This document shows, piece after piece, positions 33,258 through 42,780 of a stretch of DNA of 64,000 nucleotides. Every line of letters starts with the position of its first letter. Positions within the stretch are counted from its first letter, which is position 1. Position numbers and translations under genes: made by a program. The notes beneath the pieces were generated by a model. It worked only from the letters and a program-made list of their open reading frames with translations, had not been told where the DNA came from and did not search any database. Source of the stretch: Mycobacterium dioxanotrophicus (GTDB taxonomy: Bacteria > Actinomycetota > Actinomycetes > Mycobacteriales > Mycobacteriaceae); NCBI RefSeq assembly GCF_002157835.1, contig NZ_CP020809.1:1054001-1118000 (forward strand), given 5' to 3'.

Positions 33258-34223
33258 TTACGCCGAGCGCTCGGCCTTGGCGGCCTCGCGTGCGAGCATC
33301 CGGTCGCGCTGCTCCTCGAACCTGACGACCTGCTTCTGCAGGTCCTCCAGGTAGTCGGCGAGCTGCTCGCGGCGCTTCTCGCCGATCGCGGTCACGTCGG
33401 TGCGTTCGAAGATCCGCCACTTCTTGACGTTGGGCATGACGACCTCTTCGAGGTGCTGGCGCAGATCGTAGATGCCGTGCTTGGCCATGATCACGCTGTT
33501 GCGGCGCCAGTTCGGCATGCCGCGTCCGGGCATCCGGAACCCTTCGATGATCGCGCACACCGCCTCCATCGCCTGGTCGGGGGCGAGGTCGAAACCGGCC
33601 GAGAACATGTTGCGGTAGAAGACCATGTGCAGGTTCTCGTCGGTCGCGACGCGCTGCAGCATCGACTCGGCGATCGGGTCGTCGCAGATCTTGCCGGTGT
33701 TGCGGTGGCTGACGCGGGTGGCGAGCTCCTGCAGCGTGGCGTACGCCGAAATCATCAGCGGGCCGGGCTCATGGATGTCGCGTTCTTCTTCGTCGGGGTC
33801 ATAGCCGTTGCGCATGTGCTCCATGCGCATGCGCTCCAGCGCCACGGGGTCCACTCCGCGGGTGACGACGAGGTAGTCGCGGATGACGATGCCGTGCCGG
33901 TTTTCCTCGGCGGTCCACTGGTTGACCCAGTGTCCCCAGGCGCCGTCGAGGGAGAAGTGATTGGCCGCGCCCCGGTGATAGGACGGCAGGTTGTCCTCGG
34001 TGAGCAGATTGGTGACCATCGCGACCTTGGCGACTTCGGAAAGCCGAGATTGCTCAGGGTCCCAATCCTCGCCGCCAAGGGCTGCGAAGTTACGGCCGAG
34101 GTCCCACGGCACGTAGTCGTGCGGGTGCCACTCCTTGGCGACTTTGAGGTGGTGATTGAGACCTGCCTCAGCAACCGGCTCGAGCTCCTTGAGAATCTCG
34201 ACGTCGGTCAAATGTCTCTGCAA
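33258..34223 (-). CDS. Acyl-[acyl-carrier-protein] desaturase, DesA1-like
   Basis: A diiron desaturase of about 321 residues if it starts at TTG 34223 (MQRHLTDVEILKELEPVAEA), which has AAGGGG upstream. A longer ATG start at 34331 adds sequence unlike the family. Iron-ligand motifs are LLTEDNLPSYHRG, QWTAEENRHGIVIRDYLVV and RVATDENLHMVFYRNM, the two EENRH/DENLH-type blocks of plant-like stearoyl-ACP desaturases; EELATRVSHRNTG-like sequence (LQELATRVSHRNTG) precedes the latter. Mycobacterial DesA proteins introduce double bonds into meromycolate precursors or other ACP-bound chains. Confidence 0.85.
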   Translation of the reverse strand: MQRHLTDVEILKELEPVAEAGLNHHLKVAKEWHPHDYVPWDLGRNFAALGGEDWDPEQSRLSEVAKVAMVTNLLTEDNLPSYHRGAANHFSLDGAWGHWVNQWTAEENRHGIVIRDYLVVTRGVDPVALERMRMEHMRNGYDPDEEERDIHEPGPLMISAYATLQELATRVSHRNTGKICDDPIAESMLQRVATDENLHMVFYRNMFSAGFDLAPDQAMEAVCAIIEGFRMPGRGMPNWRRNSVIMAKHGIYDLRQHLEEVVMPNVKKWRIFERTDVTAIGEKRREQLADYLEDLQKQVVRFEEQRDRMLAREAAKAERSA

Positions 34224-34526
34224 CAGGGTCCCCTTCTGTGTTAGCCCGACCGGCGCGTGTCCGCGATGTCTGCCTAGATAGCCCCATGCAACGTACCCGG
34301 TATTGCAGCCAAAACCGATTTGCCGTCCCACTCATGGGACATGCCGGCGCCTGCCCGATCTGGCAAGTGCGTTCCTGCCTACGTCAACAAGATCAGCGTT
34401 TTCGCAGTTGGACGCATTTTTTTGAACTATGAACTAGATCCCATGGGCACATCGTCACTGTGGAGGGCTGCGGCCGGCTGTTCAGCGCACGGTGAGCGCC
34501 TGTGCCACGGCGGTCTCGACGCGCGA
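34224..34526. other. Intergenic region upstream of the desaturase gene
   Basis: About 300 bp between the desaturase start and the cold-shock gene terminator. An AT-richer stretch (CGCATTTTTTTGAACTATG near 34413-34431) contrasts with the surroundings and may include the desaturase promoter on the minus strand. No convincing open frame is present; the plus-strand frames here lack start signals and family sequence. Confidence 0.4.
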
Positions 34527-34570
34527 AACCCCGGGACGGCGCGCTTTGCCGCGGCTGCAGTCCCGGGGTT
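34527..34570. terminator. Strong hairpin downstream of the cold-shock gene
   Basis: AACCCCGGGAC (34527-34537) and GTCCCGGGGTT (34560-34570) form a perfect 11-bp stem with a 22-base loop. It starts about 11 bp past the cold-shock gene stop on the minus strand. There is no long T-run, as is usual for mycobacterial terminators. Confidence 0.65.
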
Positions 34571-34580
34571 CCGGAGGTGA

Positions 34581-34784
34581 TCAGAGGGCGGTCACGGCCA
34601 CGGCTTGTGGGCCTTTGTTGCCCTGAGTGATGTCGAACTTCACCCGCTGGTTCTCTTCGAGCGAGCGGAAGCCGCTGCCCTGGATCTCGGAGTGGTGAAC
34701 GAACACGTCTGGCGCACCGCCATCCGGGGCGATGAAGCCAAAGCCCTTGTCGTTGTTAAACCACTTCACGGTTCCTTCGGTCAT
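34581..34784 (-). CDS. Cold-shock protein (CspA family)
   Basis: A 67-residue protein: [20 protein letters not shown] at the N-terminus, containing RNP1 (KGFGFI), then DVFVHHSEI as RNP2, NQRVKFDIT and PQAVAVTAL. It is a single-stranded nucleic acid chaperone. A decayed copy with the same gene length minus one base lies at 36292-36494. A long leader (over 100 bp) typical of cold-shock genes may be present on the minus strand. Confidence 0.95.
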   Translation of the reverse strand: MTEGTVKWFNNDKGFGFIAPDGGAPDVFVHHSEIQGSGFRSLEENQRVKFDITQGNKGPQAVAVTAL

Positions 34785-35214
34785 GCTGTTACTACTTTCT
34801 CTTTTTTCCATGAACGCATGTCGATGCGTCCAAATCTGGTGCCCAACGGATAACTCGTCGGTGGGCTGCGCGCAGACCAGGAAGGCTGTCGAGCACTTCC
34901 CGGGCCGGGCAGCGCTCATGAGCGCGGAATGGCCAACCGCGCGGGTGTCGTACGTTGCTTCCGGACCGTGCTGCTGTCATGTTGCGGCGTCAGCGCGACG
35001 CTCCCGCCTTGACCGCGACCGGCCACATTCTTCGAATCGGCGACGGCGTGACTTTGACCAGTCAGGCGACGAAGTACCGCCGAGTTGCTTGTAGTGTACG
35101 TGGTGCAGGCAAATCGGCCGAAGGCGGCCCTCGGCCGGAGCCCGCCGACGCCGCCTGCGTCGGGATCACCGGGTGCGGTGGCGTCTGCCGAGCCGGTCGC
35201 CGCCAGCACATGCG
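34785..35214. other. Cold-shock gene upstream region with a block repeated near the pseudogene
   Basis: No gene is seen. The segment CATTCTTCGAATCGGCGACG (about 35027-35046) and the sequence on either side resemble CATTCTTCGAACCGGCGACG at about 36569-36588, upstream of the cold-shock pseudogene. The shared block (about 60 bp) presumably came with the same duplication and may hold the promoter of the cold-shock gene, which reads towards lower coordinates. Confidence 0.5.
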
Positions 35215-36018
35215 TCAGCCGATCGAGACCAGCTGTTCGAGCGAATCCCTGGGGAGTTCCCCGTCGACGACGGCGAACACCCTCATGTCGCACAGTGTGA
35301 CCGAACCCCCGTGGTTATCGAGAAATGCGGTGTCTGCGGAGTCGCGGCCGGTGGCAATCCGCACCAGGCTCTGCCTCGGAGCCAGCCGAGTACCGTCGAC
35401 CACGCGCCATGAGCCGTCGACGTGCGCCTCGGCGACCGCATGAAAATCCATGGGCTGCAATCCCGGTGCGTACACCGACACCATCCGCGCGGGTACGTTG
35501 ACTGCCCGCAGCAGCGCCACCGCCAGGTGGGCGAAGTCGCGGCATACCCCGGCGCCCGCCAGCAGGGTGTCGACGGCTCCGTCGATCGGATCGCTCGAAC
35601 CTGGCACATAGCTCAGCCTGCTGCCCACCCACGACGAGACTTTCTCCAGTAGCGTCGCCGAGTCCCGGTAGCCGCCGAATTCCGTTGCGGCGAAGCCGAA
35701 GAACTTGTCCGACTCGGCGTAGCGACTGGGGCGGAGATACACCGAGAGGTCGTAGTCCGTCACGGGGGCGGGGTCGGCACGGCCGACAACCGTGGCTGTG
35801 TAGTCGACCGTGAGCCGCCCTTGCCGGGCATCTAGTTTGTGGATCCGGCTGCCGTGCGCGCCGATAACCTCGGTCGGCTGTAGTTGCTCACCGTTCATAT
35901 CGAAGGAAAGTGATTCGAACACTTCGGTATTGGCCTGCCGGGCAACAGCGATCTGAAACTCCAGCGATGTCGGTTCGATGATGTCGACGCCGAGGTGGAC
36001 GCCCACGTCGCGTTTCAT
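35215..36018 (-). CDS. Transglutaminase-like cysteine protease-fold protein
   Basis: A 267-residue protein from ATG 36018 (MKRDVGVHLGVDIIEPTSLE). Residues 1-130 form the beta-rich N-terminal domain of bacterial transglutaminase-like proteins. The catalytic triad follows: Cys in LAGAGVCRDFAHLAVALLRA (about 155-174), His in MDFHAVAEAHVDG and Asp in WRVVDGTRLAP. Such proteins may cleave or crosslink peptide amides in the cytoplasm; the substrate is unknown. The frame continues to 36165 without supporting sequence. The gene stands between the cold-shock gene and its decayed copy. Confidence 0.85.
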   Translation of the reverse strand: MKRDVGVHLGVDIIEPTSLEFQIAVARQANTEVFESLSFDMNGEQLQPTEVIGAHGSRIHKLDARQGRLTVDYTATVVGRADPAPVTDYDLSVYLRPSRYAESDKFFGFAATEFGGYRDSATLLEKVSSWVGSRLSYVPGSSDPIDGAVDTLLAGAGVCRDFAHLAVALLRAVNVPARMVSVYAPGLQPMDFHAVAEAHVDGSWRVVDGTRLAPRQSLVRIATGRDSADTAFLDNHGGSVTLCDMRVFAVVDGELPRDSLEQLVSIG

Positions 36019-36291
36019 GATGCCGTGGCGCTGTCGGCCACAGTCCGCGTGGCGTGCGTCATGGCTGTCCTTCTGTCGTCCGCCGCAGGGGCCTGGGGCG
36101 GCGGCGACGATACCCGTCGATCGGATTCCGAAATACCGCAGCGCAGCCACGGAGGCTCCAGTCAACGCGACGCTACAGACCTTGTCAACACGGTTGGCCT
36201 ACAACACTATCGCCTGAATGGGGGTCTACTGAAAGAGTTCTGCCTCCCAGGAAGCGCCCACTTCGCGCGCACCGAACTGTTCTGTGGAGCG

Positions 36292-36494
36292 TCAACGGAT
36301 CGTAAAACACACGGCCCGAGGTTCTTTGGCGCTTCGAGGAACATCGAACGTCACCCGCTGGTGAACTTTCAATGTGCTCAGCACGCCGCTCTGAAGATCG
36401 GTGTGGTGACCGAATACGTCTGGCGCGCCGTCATCTTGAGTGCTGAAGCCGAACCCTTGTTGTCGTCGTGCCGCTTCACGGTGCCTTCGCCCAT
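36292..36494 (-). pseudogene. Decayed cold-shock protein gene with a single-base deletion
   Basis: Starting at ATG 36494 the frame reads MGEGTVKRHDDNKG and then shifts; one missing base in the KGFGF region breaks it. In the restored frame it continues FSTQDDGAPDVFGHHTDLQS, then HQRVTFDV, and ends EPRAVCFTIR with TGA at 36294-36292. Each part lines up with the intact gene at 34581-34784. The length is 203 bp against 204. The RNP motifs are also damaged (FGFI to FGFS; VFVHH to VFGHH), so decay has continued at the protein level. Confidence 0.85.
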
Positions 36495-37026
36495 GCTGGT
36501 TCTACCGTCGACGCGCACTCGCCGTCCGCCGGTGGCGAGTTTGGCGGGCTTGGCCGTGAACCGGTCGCATTCTTCGAACCGGCGACGACGCGACATCGGC
36601 CGGTCACGTGACGACGTACGGGCGACGGCCCTCCCGCGTGCGCGGTATGCCCGATGTGGTCCGGCTCGGTAGCCGGTATGGGACGTTGGCGAGCGCGAGC
36701 GATGATGGGAGTGGGTGTAGGTTGGTGCAGGTAGGCGTCACATCTCTCAGCGGGGTAACCGACGGCGTCAGCCGTTCGGATCCTTCCATTGTCGACGCGA
36801 TCAGCCTGCAATCACGCATCGATTGGTGGTTCCCACCGCCTCATCATTGGCGTAAGCGGCCGGACCCACACCGACCTAGGAGCGGGCTTATGGAGTCTTC
36901 CGTCGTCTTTTCCCATTCTCGTCCGCCCGTCGATCCCCGCGACGATGCCAGCGCCGCCATACCCGTTCAGGCACCGCTGTTTTCAGATGTCCCCGACAGT
37001 CAGTCGCTGGCCGGTCCTACGACGTC
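36495..37026. other. Intergenic region upstream of the cold-shock pseudogene
   Basis: About 530 bp with no convincing gene. The first 130 bp hold the duplicated cold-shock upstream block (CATTCTTCGAACCGGCGACG near 36569). The rest, up to the DUF5994-type gene at 37027, has lower coding bias; short frames here have no recognisable sequence. Confidence 0.4.
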
Positions 37027-37524
37027 ATGAACGGCTTGGAAGGCCCCCGACGCTCAGCGCGACCGGTACGGGTCGTGTTGGCGAAGCAATTGGGAGCCGA
37101 CATCGACGGGGCGTGGTGGCCCTATTCCGGGTCGCTGGCCACCGAACTGCCCAACCTGGTTGCCGCTCTGCAGCAGCAGCTGGGCGAGATCGTCGAGATC
37201 TGTCTGAATTGGTCGGAGACCGACGGGCAGGTCGACCTGGACGCAATGGTCGTCGGCAACCGGTGGGCAACCGTGATGCGTCCCAAGCGTCTCCGCCTGA
37301 TCAGGGTGACCGGACGCAATGCGGACATCACGTTGCTGGTGGTGCCCCCTAGAACATCGCTGGCGCTGGGAGCCCTGGTGATGCGTTGTGCGGCGGTGCT
37401 ACCGATCGCCGATGCCGATCGCAACACACCGCTGTTCGCGACCGCCGACTCTGTGGTGGACGCGGCACTGGCCGAATCCGCCAGGTGGGCCCGCCGGGTG
37501 CACAACGAGGTGGCCGAGGGCTGA
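37027..37524 (+). CDS. DUF5994-family protein
   Basis: A 165-residue protein (MNGLEGPRRSARPVRVVLAK). The core includes LGADIDGAWWPYSGSLATEL near residue 22, LPNLVAALQQQLGEIVEICL, RLIRVTGRNADITLLVVPPR and LGALVMRCAAVLPIADADRN. This matches my memory of the mycobacterial DUF5994 family, of unknown function, usually small soluble proteins present in several copies per genome. It is a single gene convergent with the deazaflavin-type oxidoreductase gene. Confidence 0.75.
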   Translation: MNGLEGPRRSARPVRVVLAKQLGADIDGAWWPYSGSLATELPNLVAALQQQLGEIVEICLNWSETDGQVDLDAMVVGNRWATVMRPKRLRLIRVTGRNADITLLVVPPRTSLALGALVMRCAAVLPIADADRNTPLFATADSVVDAALAESARWARRVHNEVAEG

Positions 37525-37547
37525 CGCGAGCGGGGGAGAGCCTGCGG

Positions 37548-37928
37548 CTACACCTTGGTCAGCAGGACGGCCTGCTCGAACGGCAGCCGCGCGAACGGGC
37601 GATGCATCACCCCGGTCACATGCTCGGCGGCCTCTTCCTTGGTCACCACCCGCGGGTCCTGAACCTCGATGGTCTTGCCGTGGCGGCGGATCCGAGCGTG
37701 ACCGGCGGCGGTGAGGTTCTTGAGCCAGTCCCGATCCGGGCCGTAGGTCAGCATGATCGCCACGCCCTCGTCAGTGCTGAACACGCTCAGCGGGGTGCGG
37801 TAGGTCTTGCCCGATTTGCGGCCGACGTGCTCAAGGATTCCGAAGGTCGGGGCCCAGCCGGCCCACAGGCGCTGGATGGGATTGGTCACGTGGCGATTGA
37901 AGCGAGCCAACGATTGCGGTAACTGCAT
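37548..37928 (-). CDS. Deazaflavin (F420)-dependent nitroreductase-family protein
   Basis: A 126-residue protein from ATG 37928 (MQLPQSLARFNRHVTNPIQR); an ATG at 37952 is possible. The DDN/DUF385 pattern is present: FGILEHVGRKSGKTYRTPLS near residue 27, VAIMLTYGPDRDWLKNLTAA near 52, and GHARIRRHGKTIEVQDPRVV. These proteins bind F420 and reduce quinones or nitro compounds. It is convergent with the DUF5994 gene (23 bp between stops) and divergent from the P450 gene. Confidence 0.87.
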   Translation of the reverse strand: MQLPQSLARFNRHVTNPIQRLWAGWAPTFGILEHVGRKSGKTYRTPLSVFSTDEGVAIMLTYGPDRDWLKNLTAAGHARIRRHGKTIEVQDPRVVTKEEAAEHVTGVMHRPFARLPFEQAVLLTKV

Positions 37929-38072
37929 GCTCCCATCAAACTCGTGCGTCATGGCCCACCTCAAGCCTGGACGGATTGTTCGCACAGTGTTCAATCAGAT
38001 CGCGTTCAACCTCACTGTCACCGCGCGGTGTTCGCGCTGACCCCGACTGGGTGACACGTTCGGCTACAACTG

Positions 38073-39443
38073 ATGGTGATGAACGCCGCAGCGAAGGCCG
38101 ATGACGTCAGCGCCTTGCCCCTTGCACCTCGCAATCCGCTGTCCATCCGGCAACTGGCAAACGCCGTGCGGGAACTCGACACCGGGCAGTTGCTCCTGCG
38201 TGCCGCGGGCGGGCCCGTCACCCGAGTGCAGTTCGGGCCGGCGTGGCTCATGCCCCCGCTCGTCGCGGTGTTCTCCCCGGACGGGATCCGCGACGTGCTT
38301 AGGCGCAACGACGCGTTCGCCGAGCGGTGCATCGTGCACGACGAGGTGCGGCACGCCGCCGGTGACAGCCTGTTCGTGCTGCCGAACGAGCAGTGGCGGC
38401 CCCGTAAACGCGCCCTGCAGCCGGTGTTCACCAGGCAGAACGTGCAGGCCTTCGGCGGTCACATGTCGCGGGCTGCACAGACCGCGGTCGACAGCTGGGG
38501 CGACGGCGGCGAGATCGACCTCGATGCCGAATGCCGCCGGGTCACCATGCAGTCGCTGGGCCGTTCGGTGTTGGGTGTCGACCTCAACGAGCGCGCCGGC
38601 GTCATCGTCGAGCACATGCATGTCGCGTCGTCGTACACCACCGACCGGGCACTGCGGCCGGTTCGCGCGCCCAGGTGGCTCCCCACCCCGGCGCGCGCCC
38701 GCGCGTGGGCCGCGGTCGCGGCGATGCGTGCGGTGACCAATGAGATCCTGCGGGCGTGTCGCTCCGATCCGGAGCGGGACGCCCCGCTGGTGCAGGCGTT
38801 GATCGCGGCCACCGACCCGGAGACCGGCCGGCCGCTGTCCGATGAGGACATCAGCAACGACCTGCTGATCTTCATGCTGGCCGGGCACGACACGACCGCG
38901 ACCGCTCTGACCTACGCCCTGTGGCAATTGGGCCGCCATCCCGAGATTCAGGAGCGGGTGGCCGCCGAGGCCGCCGCGCTCGGAGACCGTGAATTGACCC
39001 CGGCCGACGTGCCGAGCCTCGGCTACACCGTGCAGGTGCTCAACGAGGCGCTGCGACTGTGCCCGCCGGCCGCAGGGGTGGGCCGCCTGGCGCTGCGCGA
39101 CATTGCCGTGGACGGATACCGGGTCCAGGCGGGCAGCCTGGTGGCGTTGGGTATCTACGCCGTACACCACGACCCGCAACTGTGGCCGGATCCGCAGGTG
39201 TTCGACCCCGACCGGTTCAGCCCGCAGAACACCCGGGAGCGGGACCGCTGGTGTTTCATCCCGTTCGCCGGTGGTGCGCGCTCGTGCATCGGCGAGCATT
39301 TCGCGCGGCTCGAGACGACGCTGGCGCTGGCCACCATCGTGCGAGCGGTCGAGGTCGTCGCGACCTGCGCCCGGTTCCCGGTCGAAGTGCCGTTCACCAC
39401 GGTGGCCAAGGGTCCGATCCCGGCCGCGGTTCGCCCGCGATGA
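38073..39443 (+). CDS. Cytochrome P450
   Basis: A 456-residue P450. The I-helix oxygen-binding motif is [19 protein letters not shown] near residue 270, the K-helix ExxR is [15 protein letters not shown] near 327, and the haem-binding loop is [20 protein letters not shown] near 392 with the thiolate Cys. [15 protein letters not shown] precedes it. Length and motifs fit a soluble bacterial P450 needing ferredoxin partners, which are not encoded nearby. The start may be ATG 38073 or 38079. The substrate is unknown. hemL follows after 58 bp. Confidence 0.92.
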   Translation: MVMNAAAKADDVSALPLAPRNPLSIRQLANAVRELDTGQLLLRAAGGPVTRVQFGPAWLMPPLVAVFSPDGIRDVLRRNDAFAERCIVHDEVRHAAGDSLFVLPNEQWRPRKRALQPVFTRQNVQAFGGHMSRAAQTAVDSWGDGGEIDLDAECRRVTMQSLGRSVLGVDLNERAGVIVEHMHVASSYTTDRALRPVRAPRWLPTPARARAWAAVAAMRAVTNEILRACRSDPERDAPLVQALIAATDPETGRPLSDEDISNDLLIFMLAGHDTTATALTYALWQLGRHPEIQERVAAEAAALGDRELTPADVPSLGYTVQVLNEALRLCPPAAGVGRLALRDIAVDGYRVQAGSLVALGIYAVHHDPQLWPDPQVFDPDRFSPQNTRERDRWCFIPFAGGARSCIGEHFARLETTLALATIVRAVEVVATCARFPVEVPFTTVAKGPIPAAVRPR

Positions 39444-39501
39444 CGGGCCACTATTACACCCTGTAGTTGACGGGTTTGCACCGGCTGGGACACTGGTGGC
39501 C

Positions 39502-40800
39502 ATGCCTGTCACCCAGCGCTCGGCCGAACTGTTCGCCGATGCCTGCGCCGTCATCCCCGGGGGAGTGAATTCCCCGGTCCGGGCCTTCAACTCTGTGGGC
39601 GGTACGCCGAGGTTCATCACCTCGGCGCAGGGCTACTGGCTGACCGACGCCGACGACAACCGCTACGTCGACCTCGTCTGCTCGTGGGGCCCGGCGCTGC
39701 TCGGCCATGCCCACCCGGCCGTCGTCGAGGCGGTTCAGAAGACCGCGACGCACGGGCTCAGCTTCGGCGCCCCGACGCCGTCGGAGACCGAGCTGGCCGC
39801 CGAGATCATCGGCCGGGTCGCGCCGGTCGAGAAGCTGCGGTTGGTGAACTCCGGGACCGAGGCCACCATGAGCGCCATCCGGCTGGCGCGTGGCTACACC
39901 GGGCGCGCCAAGATCATCAAGTTCTCGGGTTGCTACCACGGCCACAGCGACGCACTGCTGGCCGATGCCGGTTCCGGCGTCGCGACCCTGGGCCTGCCGT
40001 CCTCGCCCGGCGTCACCGGTGCCGCGGCGGCCGACACCATCGTGCTGCCGTACAACAACGTCGAAGCCGTCGAGGACGTGTTCAAGCGCTTCGGTGACGA
40101 GATCGCGTGCGTCATCAGCGAGGCCAGCCCCGGGAACATGGGCACGGTGCCGCCGCTGCCGGGCTTCAACGCCGCGCTGCGCCGCATCACCGCCGCCCAC
40201 GGTGCGGTCCTGATCCTCGACGAGGTGATGACGGGCTTCCGCGTCAGCAAGGCCGGCTGGTACGGGCTCGATCCCGTGGACGCGGATCTCTTCACGTTCG
40301 GCAAGGTCATGAGCGGCGGGCTGCCCGCCGCGGCGTTCGGCGGCAGCGCCGAGGTGATGGGGCGGCTGGCGCCGCTGGGCCCCGTCTATCAAGCGGGCAC
40401 GCTGTCGGGAAATCCGGTGGCGATGGCTGCCGGGCTGGCGACGCTGCGCAACGCCGACGACGCGGCCTACGCCCGGCTCGACGCCAACGCCGACACGTTG
40501 GCGGGCCTGCTGACCTCCGCGCTGACCGACGCCGGCGTCGCGCACCAGGTGCAGCGGGCGGGGAACATGCTCAGCGTGTTCTTCTCCGACGAGCCGGTGC
40601 ACGATTTCGCCGCCGCGAAGGCCACGCAGACCTGGCGCTTCCCGCCGTTCTTCCATGCGCTGCTGGAGGCCGGCGTCTACCCGCCGTGTAGCGCGTTCGA
40701 AACCTGGTTTGTCTCAAGCATTTTGGATGATGCGGCGTTCGAGCGCATCGCCGACGCCCTGCCCGGTGCGGCACGTGCCGCCGCGGAGGCCACGCCGTGA
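39502..40800 (+). CDS. hemL: Glutamate-1-semialdehyde 2,1-aminomutase
   Basis: HemL converts glutamate-1-semialdehyde to 5-aminolevulinate, feeding HemB. The 432-residue protein starts at ATG 39502 ([20 protein letters not shown]). Class III aminotransferase blocks are [37 protein letters not shown] near residue 110, [13 protein letters not shown] near 137, [12 protein letters not shown] near 235 and [16 protein letters not shown] near 260 with the PLP Lys. The frame is open upstream to 39103, but only through the P450 gene. The next start overlaps the stop as GTGA. Confidence 0.97.
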   Translation: MPVTQRSAELFADACAVIPGGVNSPVRAFNSVGGTPRFITSAQGYWLTDADDNRYVDLVCSWGPALLGHAHPAVVEAVQKTATHGLSFGAPTPSETELAAEIIGRVAPVEKLRLVNSGTEATMSAIRLARGYTGRAKIIKFSGCYHGHSDALLADAGSGVATLGLPSSPGVTGAAAADTIVLPYNNVEAVEDVFKRFGDEIACVISEASPGNMGTVPPLPGFNAALRRITAAHGAVLILDEVMTGFRVSKAGWYGLDPVDADLFTFGKVMSGGLPAAAFGGSAEVMGRLAPLGPVYQAGTLSGNPVAMAAGLATLRNADDAAYARLDANADTLAGLLTSALTDAGVAHQVQRAGNMLSVFFSDEPVHDFAAAKATQTWRFPPFFHALLEAGVYPPCSAFETWFVSSILDDAAFERIADALPGAARAAAEATP

Positions 40801-41411
40801 CAGTTCGGACGACCGTGCACGTCATGCGTCACGGTGAGGTGTTCAACCCGGAGAAGGTGCTCTACGGGCGCCTGCCGGGCTATCACCTGTCCGACCGGGG
40901 CCGGGCGCAGGCTCAGGCCGCGGCGGATTGGTTGGCGCACAACGACATCGTGTACGTGGTGGCCTCGCCGTTGGAGCGGGCCCAGGAGACCGCGACACCC
41001 ATCGCCGAACGTCACGGCCTGCCCATCAACGTCGACGACGATCTCATCGAATCGTGGAATCAGTTCGAGGGGCAGCGGGTGTCGCCCGGTGACGGTGCGC
41101 TGCGCGATCCGCGGAACTGGCCTCGGCTGCGCAACCCGATGAAGCCGTCATGGGGCGAGCCCTACGACCAGATCGCCCCACGAATGATGGCTGCGCTCAA
41201 TCGGGCTCGCGAGAAGGCTGCCGGTCACGAGGCGGTGTGTGTGAGCCACCAACTCCCGGTCGAGACGCTGCGCCGCGCGATGACGGGCCGCAAACTCGCG
41301 CATCTGCCGCTGCCGCACAGCCGGTTGTGCAACCTGTCCTCCCTCACGTCGTTCACGTTCGACGACGACCGTCTGGTCCGCTGGGGATATTCGGAGCCCT
41401 GGGGAATCTAG
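40797..41411 (+). CDS. Histidine phosphatase-superfamily protein (Rv0525 type)
   Basis: A 204-residue protein starting at GTG ([20 protein letters not shown]). The catalytic RHGE motif is at residues 11-14. [19 protein letters not shown] near 57 has the second Arg, and [17 protein letters not shown] near 145 the second His. These mark the phosphoglycerate-mutase-like phosphatase fold; the substrate is unknown. It is coupled to hemL upstream by GTGA and overlaps the TlpA-like gene by one base, so hemL and the cytochrome c maturation genes form one run. Confidence 0.9.
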   Translation: MTVRTTVHVMRHGEVFNPEKVLYGRLPGYHLSDRGRAQAQAAADWLAHNDIVYVVASPLERAQETATPIAERHGLPINVDDDLIESWNQFEGQRVSPGDGALRDPRNWPRLRNPMKPSWGEPYDQIAPRMMAALNRAREKAAGHEAVCVSHQLPVETLRRAMTGRKLAHLPLPHSRLCNLSSLTSFTFDDDRLVRWGYSEPWGI

Positions 41412-42004
41412 TGAAGTGGTTGGTCGCGCTGCTTGCGGCGGTGCTGTTGGTCTCCGGTTGTTCGACCGGTGACGACGCCGTCGCGCAGGGCGGCACGTTC
41501 GAGTTCGTCGCCCCGGGCGGCAAGACCGACATCTTCTACGATCCACCCGAAAAGCGCGGCACCCCAGGCAAACTGAGCGGGCCGGAGCTCACCGATCCGA
41601 ACAAGACGCTGGCGCTCGACGATTTTGCGGGCAAGGTCGTGGTGATCAACGTGTGGGGTCAGTGGTGTGGCCCGTGCCGTGCCGAGATCAGCCAGTTGCA
41701 GAAGGTCTACGAGGCCACCCGCGACAAGGGCGTGGCATTCCTCGGCATCGACGTGCGGGACAACAACCGTGATGCCGCAGTCGATTTCGTCACCGACCGC
41801 AAGGTCACGTTCCCGTCGATCTATGACCCGGCGATGCGCACCATGATCGCCTTCGGCGGCAAGTACCCGACGACGGTGATCCCCTCGACGGTGGTGCTCG
41901 ACCGTCAGCACCGCGTCGCGGCGGTGTTCCTGCGGGAGTTGCTGGCCGAGGATCTGCAGCCGGTCGTGGAGAAGCTGGCAGCCGAGCCGGAGCCCAAGGC
42001 ATGA
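41411..42004 (+). CDS. TlpA/ResA-like thiol-disulfide lipoprotein (Rv0526 type)
   Basis: A 197-residue lipoprotein from GTG 41411. The signal MKWLVALLAAVLLVSGC ends in a lipobox (VSGC, Cys 17), so it is anchored outside the membrane. The thioredoxin-like domain has VVVINVWGQWCGPCRAEISQ with CGPC near residues 87-90, GIDVRDNNRDAAVDFV and the cis-Pro region YPTTVIPSTVVLD. It likely keeps apocytochrome c haem-binding cysteines reduced, receiving electrons from CcdA encoded next. The ccdA start overlaps its stop as ATGA. Confidence 0.92.
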   Translation: MKWLVALLAAVLLVSGCSTGDDAVAQGGTFEFVAPGGKTDIFYDPPEKRGTPGKLSGPELTDPNKTLALDDFAGKVVVINVWGQWCGPCRAEISQLQKVYEATRDKGVAFLGIDVRDNNRDAAVDFVTDRKVTFPSIYDPAMRTMIAFGGKYPTTVIPSTVVLDRQHRVAAVFLRELLAEDLQPVVEKLAAEPEPKA

Positions 42005-42780
42005 CCGGATTCGCCGAGATCGCGGCCGCAGGCCCCGTGCTGCTGGCCCTGGGGGTCAGCGTGCTGGCCGGCGTCGTGTCGTTCGCGTCGCCGTGCGTCG
42101 TGCCGCTGGTTCCGGGCTATCTCTCGTACCTGGCCGCGGTCGTCGGGGTCGACGAGGCCGATGCCGCGGCAGGCACGGTCGGCGTGAAGACCGCGCGCCT
42201 GCGGGTGGCCGGGGCGGCGGCATTGTTTGTCGCCGGGTTCACCGTGGTGTTCCTGCTGGGCGCCGTCGCGGTCCTCGGCATGACCACCACGCTGATCGCC
42301 AACCAGCTGCTGCTGCAACGCATCGGTGGCGTCGTCACCATCGTGATGGGTCTGGTGTTCGTCGGGTTCGTGCCGATGCTTCAGCGGCAAGCGCGGTTCA
42401 CGCCGCGGCAATGGTCGACGCTGGCGGGTGCTCCGCTGCTGGGCGCGGTGTTCGCGCTGGGCTGGACCCCGTGCCTGGGGCCGACTCTGACCGGCGTGAT
42501 CGCGGTCGCGTCGGCGACCGACGGCGCCAGCGTCGCGCGCGGCGTGACCCTGGTGCTGGCGTACTGCCTGGGATTGGGCATCCCGTTCGTGTTGCTGGCC
42601 CTCGGCTCGGCGCGCGCCGTACAGGGGCTGGGCTGGTTGCGGCGCCACACCCGCGCCATCCAGATCTTCGGCGGGATCCTGCTGATCCTGGTCGGTACCG
42701 CCCTCGTCACGGGCCTGTGGAACGACTTCGTGTCTTGGGTGCGCGACGCCTTCGTCAGTGACGTGAGGTTGCCGATATGA
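42001..42780 (+). CDS. ccdA: Cytochrome c biogenesis protein CcdA
   Basis: A 259-residue membrane protein with six hydrophobic segments. SFASPCVVPLVPGYLSYLAA (about residues 27-46) contains the first Cys and FALGWTPCLGPTLTGVIAVA (about 150-169) the second, each in the Pro-Cys context typical of CcdA/DsbD. It carries electrons from cytoplasmic thioredoxin across the membrane to the TlpA-like lipoprotein. Coupled on both sides by ATGA overlaps. As in M. tuberculosis (Rv0527), it sits between the TlpA-like gene and resB. Confidence 0.95.
   Translation: MTGFAEIAAAGPVLLALGVSVLAGVVSFASPCVVPLVPGYLSYLAAVVGVDEADAAAGTVGVKTARLRVAGAAALFVAGFTVVFLLGAVAVLGMTTTLIANQLLLQRIGGVVTIVMGLVFVGFVPMLQRQARFTPRQWSTLAGAPLLGAVFALGWTPCLGPTLTGVIAVASATDGASVARGVTLVLAYCLGLGIPFVLLALGSARAVQGLGWLRRHTRAIQIFGGILLILVGTALVTGLWNDFVSWVRDAFVSDVRLPI

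Noticed and set aside
34238..34432. Short plus-strand frames upstream of the desaturase
   Set aside because: Unusual composition, no ribosome site, and they lie across the probable promoter region.
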